From a bacterium (lineage in GTDB: Bacteria; UBA9089; CG2-30-40-21), in contig JAHIZN010000042.1 in assembly GCA_018814245.1 (NCBI GenBank), positions 1 through 5,165 on the forward strand: a stretch of DNA of 5,165 bases, read 5' to 3'. The notes below the pieces were generated by a model that ran no database searches, had not been told where the DNA came from, and saw only the letters and a list, made by a program, of their open reading frames with translations. The position numbers and the translations under genes were made by a program. Shown one piece after another: positions 1 through 4,120 of the stretch (its first letter is position 1; each line of letters begins with the position of its first letter).

Positions 1-1
1 A

Positions 2-79
2 AAGATTCTCAAGGTGATTTTTGAAGACGGCACCATCTTGAAAGCCAGCGTGCCCCAGCAAATCAAAAAGAAGAAGTAA
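2..79 (+). CDS. 3' end of an unidentified gene (partial)
   Basis: The last 25 codons of a gene that enters from the left edge are readable in one frame and end at TAA. The peptide begins KILKVIFEDGTILKASVPQQ and finishes in a lysine-rich tail. I do not recognise the family. The short strand-turn-strand look (VIFEDGTILKA) suggests the edge of a beta-rich domain, but this is inference from very little sequence. Its codons (GGC, ACC, ATC, GCC, AGC, GTG, CCC) are richer in G and C than those of the genes further right, so it may have a different origin. An attC-like site starts 4 bp after the stop, so this gene is probably the content of an integron cassette, or the last gene before one. Confidence 0.6.
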   Translation, partial: KILKVIFEDGTILKASVPQQIKKKK

Positions 80-82
80 GAA

Positions 83-142
83 CTCTAACCAATCACTGAA
101 GCTAACGGCGTTTCACGCCACAGCTTAGCTTTGTCGTTAGGC
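83..142 (+). other. attC-like integron recombination site 1
   Basis: This 60-bp imperfect inverted repeat directly follows a stop codon. The left core ends in CTAAC (85-89, with one deviation from RYYYAAC). The right core is GTTAGGC (136-142), a perfect GTTRRRY. CTAAC pairs with GTTAG. Inside, AAGCT (99-103) pairs with AGCTT (122-126), and GGCGT (107-111) pairs with ACGCC (115-119) around a TTC loop. The unequal unpaired bases between the arms are typical of attC sites, which IntI integrases recombine as a folded single strand. The length is near the lower end of known attC sites. Recombination would cut between G136 and T137. Confidence 0.75.
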
Positions 143-369
143 TTACAGCGTAAGATAGCACTCAGTCGTTAAATAATAACCAAGAGTAAGACAGCAAGCA
201 AGCCTAATGTATTAAGAATTTGTGTGGAGCGGTGCACGAGTAGAAATGTTGTACTTTTCGGACCAGTAGCTGACACACAATTCTGTGTTGAATTAAGCAG
301 CAGGTACTATTTGGAGTTTAAACAAATAGATAATTCAAACTCTGGAAAAACTGCCACTACTGTGGCTTA
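143..369. other. Gene-less body of a putative integron cassette
   Basis: I find no credible coding sequence here on either strand; the longest possibilities are about 15-25 codons with no ribosome binding site. Several short hairpins are visible. CTTAC (142-146) pairs with GTAAG (150-154). ACACA (275-279) pairs with TGTGT (284-288). GAGTTT (314-319) pairs with AAACTC (337-342). GCCAC (353-357) pairs with GTGGC (362-366) just before the next attC. The region lies between two attC-like sites, so it would move as a cassette of about 362 bp (137-498). It may carry a small RNA or a promoter, or be a decayed gene. A further GTTRRRY-type core (GTTAAAT, 168-174) occurs without an identifiable partner. 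Confidence 0.5.
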
Positions 370-504
370 GTTCAACAAGGCGCTGCACCTAACAGCGAGG
401 ACGGAGGTATGTTTGAGATAGTTTTGTGGTTTATTAAGGTTTTGTTTTGCTTGCAAAGTTTAGGAGTAATTCTCCCCGCTGTTAGGTGAGTTTTATCGTT
501 AGGT
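370..504 (+). other. attC-like integron recombination site 2
   Basis: This is a long (135 bp) attC-like site. The left core GTTCAAC (370-376) fits RYYYAAC exactly. The right core GTTAGGT (498-504) fits GTTRRRY exactly. The inner arms CACCTAACAGCG (386-397) and CGCTGTTAGGTG (477-488) form a perfect 12-bp inverted repeat with a loop of about 79 bases. The left spacer AAGGCGCTG and the right spacer AGTTTTATC have the usual unequal spacing. The inner arms themselves contain CCTAAC and GTTAGG, so they mimic core sites. The element ends 16 bp before the start of the membrane protein gene at 521. Confidence 0.8.
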
Positions 505-520
505 AGAAACAGAGGTGAAT

Positions 521-976
521 ATGGCAGATAGAAGATCTACGAAAATACATTTTATTTACATGGTCTATCTTTGCTTTCTTGCCGTTTTTTGCCCCAAAAA
601 ATTCATTAAAGAAGAAATAAAAGATAATGAACATCGAAAAGGTTTTTCTGCCCAAGATAAAAAAGAACATGGAGTGTATGTTGTGAATCGAGCATTTTGG
701 CATTCATTTGGCTTAATTACTCTTTTTGGATTTATTGGTGGAGTAGTTGGCTGGCTTCTTCGGTCCCAATTTAATCAGCCATCTTCAAACATAATTATTT
801 TTCTACAGGTTATTGGTGCAGGCTTACTACTATGGGGTACTCTTTTTATTCGTGGCTGGGAAATACAAACGATTTGCGGAGTAACACTTATTGAGCGTGT
901 TAATCAGTGGCTATATCGTACATTGTGTTGCATAGGAACAATGATAGTTATTTGTTCACTAATATGGGAGTTATAG
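521..976 (+). CDS. Small four-helix membrane protein of unknown function
   Basis: This 151-residue hydrophobic protein has four probable membrane helices at about residues 10-24, 62-81, 91-110 and 132-149. A charged, lysine-rich segment (about 26-52) sits between the first two helices. A conserved-looking stretch, RGWEIQT at 111-117, lies in the loop before helix 4. I do not recognise a named family; small uncharacterised membrane proteins are frequent in integron cassettes. I chose ATG at 521 because AGAGG (511-514 region) lies about six bases upstream. An in-frame GTG at 515 would overlap that ribosome binding site. The gene sits alone between two attC-like sites and ends 7 bp before the next one, the expected layout of a one-gene cassette. 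No promoter of its own is evident. Confidence 0.75.
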   Translation: MADRRSTKIHFIYMVYLCFLAVFCPKKFIKEEIKDNEHRKGFSAQDKKEHGVYVVNRAFWHSFGLITLFGFIGGVVGWLLRSQFNQPSSNIIIFLQVIGAGLLLWGTLFIRGWEIQTICGVTLIERVNQWLYRTLCCIGTMIVICSLIWEL

Positions 977-983
977 AAAACTG

Positions 984-1046
984 TTATCAAATCGCTGCAA
1001 CTGACTGTTACATGTGGATACTATTAGTTGAGCCTAACCATTAGAT
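984..1046 (+). other. Degenerate attC-like site 3
   Basis: This is a 63-bp inverted-repeat region between two short genes. The ends ATCAAAT (986-992) and ATTAGAT (1040-1046) pair with one mismatch. They deviate from the RYYYAAC/GTTRRRY consensus (AAC to AAA, GTT to ATT). CAACT (998-1002) pairs with AGTTG (1026-1030). The layout (TCAAAT, CGCTG spacer, CAACTGAC arm) closely follows that of site 2 (GTTCAAC, AAGGCGCTG spacer, CACCTAAC arm), which supports common descent. It may no longer be active because the GTT cleavage triplet has become ATT. Confidence 0.55.
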
Positions 1047-1065
1047 TGTTAAAATAGGAGAAACC

Positions 1066-1419
1066 ATGAATACAAACGGAACAATAATAACGCTTATTGG
1101 CATAAGTCTTTTCCTTGTTTCAATATTTGCCTCAAAAGGTTATGAACAAGGACGGAGCATAATGGGCAATATGTATCGTATGGAAGTAGTCATAAGTGAA
1201 GGAAAAGTCGTAGTCTATGACACAACACCGGACACAACACCGAAAAAGGGACAAACGAATTTAGACGAGGCTTTTGAGGCTTTTCGAGAGTATAACCAAT
1301 ATCATTCATCAAGCATTGTAGGCAGGTATTCAATACCATTGTCCTTTTTACTTTCTCTATCTACCATCATTACATTAGTTGGAATAGGAAAAATAATATT
1401 GTCAAAAAAACAAAAATGA
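1066..1419 (+). CDS. Small membrane protein with two terminal helices, unknown function
   Basis: This 117-residue protein has a hydrophobic helix at each end (about residues 6-22 and 89-112) and a polar middle domain of about 65 residues (24-88). The C-terminal tail, SKKQK, is basic. By the positive-inside rule the tail is probably cytoplasmic, and the middle domain probably faces outward. The middle holds two adjacent DTTP units (residues 52-59) created by a 12-bp tandem duplication. AGGAG (1056-1060) lies five bases before the ATG, a good ribosome binding site. The gene sits alone between attC-like sites 3 and 4 and ends 4 bp before site 4. I do not recognise a family, so no function is assigned. 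Confidence 0.75.
   Translation: MNTNGTIITLIGISLFLVSIFASKGYEQGRSIMGNMYRMEVVISEGKVVVYDTTPDTTPKKGQTNLDEAFEAFREYNQYHSSSIVGRYSIPLSFLLSLSTIITLVGIGKIILSKKQK
1219..1242 (+). repeat. In-frame 12-bp tandem duplication
   Basis: GACACAACACCG occurs twice in tandem without a mismatch (1219-1230 and 1231-1242). It encodes DTTP-DTTP in the middle domain of the two-helix membrane protein. The perfect identity suggests a recent slippage event or a unit prone to copy-number change. Confidence 0.9.
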
Positions 1420-1423
1420 AATA

Positions 1424-1482
1424 GCCCAACAAGTCATTCCAGCGGATGGCCTACGGCCATCCGCTGACCTCTATCGTCAGAC
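1424..1482 (+). other. attC-like integron recombination site 4
   Basis: This 59-bp site is dominated by a perfect hairpin. CAGCGGATGGCC (1440-1451) pairs with GGCCATCCGCTG (1455-1466) around a TAC loop. The left core GCCCAAC (1424-1430) fits RYYYAAC exactly. The right core is GTCAGAC (1476-1482), one change (T to C) from GTTRRRY, preceded by the usual CTCTATC spacer. The stem is far richer in G and C than the surroundings. The GTT to GTC change at the cut triplet could reduce recombination. No run of T follows the stem, so it does not look like an intrinsic terminator. Confidence 0.75.
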
Positions 1483-1540
1483 TGTGTAAAAACTCAATTT
1501 TACGATAATAGTCCTACCGCATGAAGTGGCAAGCTTACAC

Positions 1541-1564
1541 AATACCACAATATGTTGTAGTATT
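1541..1564. repeat. Near-perfect hairpin
   Basis: AATACCACAA (1541-1550) pairs with TTGTAGTATT (1555-1564) around a TATG loop. This gives ten stem positions with a single C/A mismatch. It is followed by mixed sequence, not a T run, so it is not an obvious terminator. It could be an operator or a leftover of a recombination site. Confidence 0.6.
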
Positions 1565-1603
1565 GATGTCCAAATTCAGAGTTTTTACTGGTTGTTTACA
1601 GAT

Positions 1604-1620
1604 GAGTTTTGTCGTTAGCT
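1604..1620 (+). other. Orphan 3' half of an attC-like site
   Basis: GAGTTTTGTCGTTAGCT matches the 3' end of attC-like site 2 (488-504) at 15 of 17 positions and resembles that of site 1 (126-142). I find no convincing left core or complementary inner arm upstream; the nearest is AGCTTAC at 1532-1538. It is therefore probably the surviving right half of a disrupted site. Confidence 0.5.
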
Positions 1621-1761
1621 TGTTCTATATAAAACTTCTAACCAAAAAAATTCGACCTGTGCAATTAGAAACAGAGAATATATCCGCAGATTTCGCAAAT
1701 TATCAGAGGGGCAGAGCTTGATTATAGAATGTCGATTTTCAGAGGTAAAGTGGGCGAAATA

Positions 1762-1839
1762 GTGTCAACTCCCTACTACTTGTATCTAAGGCAAATACAA
1801 ATAATTTGATATTTTTGCCTTTGCGAGAATTGATATTCC
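1762..1839 (+). repeat. Dispersed repeat, copy A (upstream of truncated PIN gene)
   Basis: These 78 bp align with 4888-4966 with one gap and about 16 substitutions, mostly transitions. The last 46 bp are the best conserved, with about five differences. Each copy contains two TTGATATT-like octamers whose starts are 24 bp apart (here 1806-1813 and 1830-1837). It lies about 110 bp before a PIN-domain ORF, and the other copy lies about 65 bp before another PIN gene. It could be a shared regulatory region, a decayed antitoxin-coding segment or a dispersed repeat. Confidence 0.7.
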
Positions 1840-1857
1840 ATGTATAGTATGTAAAAT
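1830..1857 (+). promoter_or_regulatory. Possible sigma70-type promoter
   Basis: TTGATA (1830-1835) and TAAAAT (1852-1857) are separated by 16 bp. Each is one base from the -35 and -10 consensus. It would read toward the PIN-domain remnant at 1949. The matching position after repeat copy B lacks a -10 box, so the promoter is not part of the conserved repeat. Such matches arise easily by chance in AT-rich DNA. Confidence 0.25.
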
Positions 1858-1862
1858 CATAG

Positions 1863-1888
1863 TGTGGCAAAAAGAAACAGTTTAGCCA
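1863..1888 (+). repeat. 26-bp upstream motif, copy 1
   Basis: This stretch starts TGTGG, passes through an A-rich stretch and ends AGTTTAGCCA. The same arrangement recurs at 3362-3387 with about six differences. Both copies lie upstream of a start codon, here 60 bp before the PIN remnant and there 24 bp before the exported protein gene. It may be a leader or regulatory element. Confidence 0.45.
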
Positions 1889-1948
1889 ACTCTTTTAATA
1901 GCAAACAGTAATAAGCAAAACATCTTCCTCTTTTTGCGAGAGAATTAA

Positions 1949-2074
1949 ATGTCTATGAATCCAAGTAAAGCTATCTACTTAGATACTTTAGTACCGGGTG
2001 CATATTATGAAACCTATGATAATCAGACTTCTACAAGTCGATTTGTTGCGATGATTGAACTCGTTGATTCTTAA
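1949..2074 (+). pseudogene. Truncated PIN-domain (VapC-like) remnant
   Basis: This 41-codon ORF begins MSMNPSKAIYLDTLVPGAYY. The IYLDTxV stretch (residues 9-15) matches the start of PIN-domain ribonucleases, including the one beginning at 5030 (KIYLDTSVIGG). The aspartate of LDT (residue 12) is the first catalytic acidic residue of that fold. Full PIN proteins are about 130-150 residues, so roughly the last two thirds and the other acidic residues are missing. The stop codon falls inside a degenerate attC-like core (2069-2075), so recombination may have cut the gene. GAGAG (1938-1942) lies about six bases before the ATG, so the start still looks normal. It is almost certainly inactive as a nuclease. 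Confidence 0.6.
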
Positions 2075-2124
2075 CAAGTTACGCTAAACGGAGCATAATT
2101 GGACACTCAGCTTTTTTGTAAAAC
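2069..2124 (+). other. Degenerate attC-like site
   Basis: The left end TCTTAAC (2069-2075) resembles RYYYAAC, and the right end GTAAAAC (2118-2124) is one base from GTTRRRY. The 3' part AGCTTTTTTGTAAAAC (2109-2124) aligns with the 3' part of attC-like site 1 at 11 of 16 positions. Inner pairing is weak (GCT/AGC only). A related string, AGCTTAATTTGTAAAA, occurs at 2190-2205, and a CCTAACAAG start occurs at 2133-2141, so a second decayed site may follow. The right-hand parts are probably non-functional. Confidence 0.35.
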
Positions 2125-2224
2125 CATAACATCCTAACAAGCAATAAGTTGTGTAGAATGGGTAATGTCCAAAAATAATACTCTATTGGAGCTTAATTTG
2201 TAAAAGTCTGGAAATTAATTTATA

Positions 2225-2623
2225 ATGACAACTATGGAAAATGAGCAAAAAGTAATTGAATACTGGTCTACGGCTTCAAAGCAAGATTTTGAAGCCGCAG
2301 AAATTCTTTTCGAAAACGAAAAAGAGCATCATGCTTTATTTTTCTGCCATTTAAGTATAGAAAAATTTCTCAAAGCAATAATTGTTAAGTCAACACAAGG
2401 ATCGCCTCCTCTTTTGCATGATCTGGTTCGTTTAGCAGAAAGGACAGGCATTAAATTGTCTGCGAAACAAAAAAATGAACTTGCGGAAATTAGTACATTT
2501 AACATTGAAGCAAGATATGATGATTACAAACTCAGTTTTTATAAGAAAGCTAATAAAAGATTTACATCAAAATATATTACTATGACAAGAAGGATTTTAA
2601 AATGGCTAAGCAAATATCTTTAG
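2225..2623 (+). CDS. HEPN-domain protein of a HEPN/MNT toxin-antitoxin pair
   Basis: This 132-residue all-helical protein has the features of PF05168-type HEPN proteins. These are an N-terminal helix with the DFEAAEILFE pattern, the HHALFFCHLSIEKFLKAII core (residues 35-53), an HDL turn (65-67) and the FNIEARYDDY segment (92-101) near the C-terminus. HEPN proteins paired with MNT partners often act as RNases or RNase-derived toxins. The usual RX4-6H catalytic motif is not visible: no histidine follows R97 at the required distance. The protein may therefore be inactive as an RNase or use other residues. Its stop lies 22 bp inside the MNT gene, so the two are translated together. Two in-frame ATGs (2225, 2234) are possible and neither has a strong ribosome binding site; I kept the first. 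Confidence 0.85.
   Translation: MTTMENEQKVIEYWSTASKQDFEAAEILFENEKEHHALFFCHLSIEKFLKAIIVKSTQGSPPLLHDLVRLAERTGIKLSAKQKNELAEISTFNIEARYDDYKLSFYKKANKRFTSKYITMTRRILKWLSKYL
2590..2594 (+). promoter_or_regulatory. Internal ribosome binding site for the MNT gene
   Basis: AAGGA lies within the last codons of the HEPN gene, seven bases before the MNT ATG at 2602. It supports translation of the overlapping antitoxin from the same transcript and confirms the chosen start. Confidence 0.65.
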
Positions 2624-2928
2624 GTGAAAAAGAAATTAATTTAATCAATAGATATGTTTGCCTTATTAAACAAAAAGGGATTAAGGTGTCAAAAGTAATT
2701 CTTTTTGGTTCACATGCAAAAGGGATGGCAGAACCTGATAGTGATATTGATATAGCAATAATTTCTTCTCAATTCGGACAAAATAATTTAAAAGAGATGA
2801 TGCTATTGCGAAAATTAGCTCTTGAAATAGACTCACACATTGAGCCATTACCATTTTCACCTCAAGATATAGAAAACCGTTATAGTACACTTTCCCAAGA
2901 AATTAAAAAATACGGTGTGCTAATTTAG
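2602..2928 (+). CDS. Minimal nucleotidyltransferase (MNT) antitoxin partner of the HEPN protein
   Basis: This 108-residue minimal nucleotidyltransferase carries the signature GSX10DXD, with G36-S37 and D48-I49-D50. The third acidic residue is probably E81 in the HIEPLPFS strand. In type VII toxin-antitoxin systems the MNT protein neutralises HEPN by adding AMP groups to a tyrosine; Y98 or Y101 of the HEPN partner would be candidates, by inference only. The length is typical for the family. The gene starts inside the end of the HEPN gene in another frame, with AAGGA (2590-2594) seven bases before the ATG. An attC-like site begins about 94 bp after the stop, so the pair was probably acquired as a cassette. 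Confidence 0.9.
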   Translation: MAKQISLGEKEINLINRYVCLIKQKGIKVSKVILFGSHAKGMAEPDSDIDIAIISSQFGQNNLKEMMLLRKLALEIDSHIEPLPFSPQDIENRYSTLSQEIKKYGVLI

Positions 2929-3021
2929 CACATTAAAAGGGAGGCAGTGGGTGCAGACCTTAAATGTTGAATTCACAGTAATTCGGTAAACTAAAAGAAA
3001 AGAAAAAGACACCAAATCAAA

Positions 3022-3073
3022 CCCTAACAAGGAAAATGAACCTGACATGGAGCAGGTTATTTTGTGGTTAGAC
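3022..3073 (+). other. Compact attC-like site after the HEPN/MNT pair
   Basis: This 52-bp site has the clearest attC fold in the window. CTAAC (3024-3028) pairs with GTTAG (3067-3071), and GTTAGAC (3067-3073) fits GTTRRRY exactly. AAAAT (3033-3037) pairs with ATTTT (3059-3063), and AACCTG (3039-3044) pairs with CAGGTT (3053-3058) around an 8-base loop. A single G (3038) bulges between the two paired blocks. AAGG opposite GTG forms the unpaired central spacer. Bulged bases and an unpaired spacer are the features IntI uses to choose the strand. The first base of the left core deviates (C where R is expected). Confidence 0.75.
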
Positions 3074-3411
3074 ACACAAAGAAACAAGAGCGAGGTCAAA
3101 CGAGATCAGGAGTTTTAAGGGAGAAGTCAGCAGGCTGTTACAGAATGCGCCTTTTTGCCGCACATCTCAAATAATTTTTTGTAATCTTGCAGAAAAACTG
3201 ACATTCCTCACCATGACTAAAATGGTCAAGTTCTATATTACTCATACTAAAAGACTTTCGCAATTCAAGCCCTATTTGAAGTTGAAAAATATCAAAATTT
3301 GCTGATTTCATAAGTCGTTATTTCTCCGAAAGTTAGCTAATCTAAATTTAAGGTAGCGGAATGTGGGGAAAAAGTATAGTTTAGCCAGAAAAAATAGAAA
3401 GGTAATTAGAA
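3074..3411. other. Intergenic region between the HEPN/MNT cassette and the exported-protein operon
   Basis: I find no supported gene here. A 30-codon frame at 3213-3305 has no ribosome binding site and is probably chance. A short inverted repeat, ACCAT/ATGGT, lies at about 3211-3227. The 26-bp motif at 3362-3387 and a ribosome binding site (GAAAGG, 3397-3402) lie just before the next gene. The promoter of the exported-protein operon should be in this stretch, but I cannot pick one with confidence. Confidence 0.4.
3362..3387 (+). repeat. 26-bp upstream motif, copy 2
   Basis: This is the second occurrence of the motif that starts TGTGG and ends AGTTTAGCCA (see 1863-1888). It lies 24 bp before the ATG of the exported protein gene, inside the presumed 5' leader. 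The 3' ten bases are identical in both copies. Confidence 0.45.
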
Positions 3412-4110
3412 ATGAATAAAAAATTAATAAATTTAATGTTAATAATGGGGATTATCCTTTTATTGCCAATCGAAGGACAGGCAAAGCTACATTTTGGTGT
3501 GATAAGTCTGGTCAAAGAGAAAATAGATGAGTTGCAAGGAAATATTTATGGGAAAGTGGTGGTTAAAAGTTACAGTTGTAATGAGGAACATTATTTTTTG
3601 TGGACGCTGACCCCTACTAATTTAGATGGAATTAGCGTCATCCTTTACTCGAATGGAAGGGAAGTAAAATCAACTACTGTTGTTGGTAATTCTTATAAGT
3701 TTACAGGTGTAGCTCCGGGAGAATATACAGTTAAGGCTAAGGTTACGGATGAGATTTGGAATACGAATGAAACCTCATCTATTAAAGCAACTTCTGGAGA
3801 AAGTATTGCATGTCCAACTTTAGAATTTGATAGTGGTAATTCTTTGCACTATCCAATAGTCTATCCAAATCCATTTAATGGGAAAAAACATGATCATGTA
3901 GTTTTTGATAGATTAGTTGAACATGCAACAATCAGAATCTTTAATCTCAAAGGAGAGAAAATCATGGAGGTTGTGGTATATAGTAATCCGACTGTATGGG
4001 ATTGTACAGATTCATTAGGAAATGCTGTCCCAAGTGGAGTATATTTTTACAAACTTACCAGTCCGCTTCCTAATGACTATTTTATTAGTAATTTAATTAT
4101 AGAGAGGTAG
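3412..4110 (+). CDS. Exported protein with prealbumin-like domain and FlgD/T9SS-type C-terminal domain
   Basis: This 232-residue protein starts with a clear signal peptide (residues 1-24: MNKK, a hydrophobic core, then GQA before K25). Residues about 70-138 read as a prealbumin-like/CNA-B or carboxypeptidase-regulatory-like beta domain, with GISVILYSNGREV and YKFTGVAPGEYTVKAKV as hallmark strands. Residues about 148-232 form a FlgD-like Ig fold similar to type IX secretion sorting domains: VYPNPFN (150-156), IRIFNLKGEKI (174-184) and SGVYFYKL (208-215). In Bacteroidota such tails direct export through the type IX system; in candidate phyla their role is less certain. GAAAGG lies nine bases before the ATG. 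The next gene starts 10 bp after the stop, so the two probably form an operon. The ligand or role of the N-terminal part is unknown. Confidence 0.8.
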   Translation: MNKKLINLMLIMGIILLLPIEGQAKLHFGVISLVKEKIDELQGNIYGKVVVKSYSCNEEHYFLWTLTPTNLDGISVILYSNGREVKSTTVVGNSYKFTGVAPGEYTVKAKVTDEIWNTNETSSIKATSGESIACPTLEFDSGNSLHYPIVYPNPFNGKKHDHVVFDRLVEHATIRIFNLKGEKIMEVVVYSNPTVWDCTDSLGNAVPSGVYFYKLTSPLPNDYFISNLIIER

Positions 4111-4120
4111 ATAATAGCTA

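Larger units (their letters stand above)
1483..1761. other. Non-coding remnant region after attC site 4
   Basis: I see no gene that I can support here. A 66-codon reading frame (1521-1721) runs through a hairpin and an attC half-site and lacks a ribosome binding site, so I treat it as chance. The stretch holds the hairpin at 1541-1564 and the half-site at 1604-1620. It is otherwise featureless AT-rich sequence, probably decayed cassette material. Confidence 0.5.

Noticed and set aside
482..703. A 73-codon open frame on the - strand
   Set aside because: It lies opposite the well-supported membrane protein gene at 521-976 and covers the end of attC-like site 2. The phenylalanine-rich product is a shadow of A-rich codons.
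1440..1466. The 12-bp GC-rich hairpin as an intrinsic transcription terminator
   Set aside because: No T-run follows the stem, and the flanking GCCCAAC and CTCTATCGTCAGAC fit an attC site better.
1521..1721. A 66-codon open frame on the + strand
   Set aside because: It has no ribosome binding site, runs through a hairpin (1541-1564) and an attC half-site (1604-1620), and its peptide shows no recognisable domain.
2681..2890. A 69-codon open frame on the - strand
   Set aside because: It lies entirely opposite the MNT gene, whose catalytic motif fixes the true frame.
83..3073. CRISPR array
   Set aside because: The repeated elements differ in sequence and length, are spaced by genes, and are individually palindromic with integron-type cores, so there are no direct repeats with uniform spacers.
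3168..3206. Possible third copy of the 78-bp repeat
   Set aside because: Only CAAATAATTT and a loose TTGC...ATTCC match are shared, and several gaps are needed. This is within what AT-rich sequence gives by chance.
3213..3305. A 30-codon open frame in the intergenic region
   Set aside because: There is no ribosome binding site, the codon pattern is unremarkable and there is no domain.
3278..3345. Promoter for the exported-protein operon
   Set aside because: TTGAAA-like and TAATCT-like boxes occur but never at an acceptable spacing, so no promoter is called.
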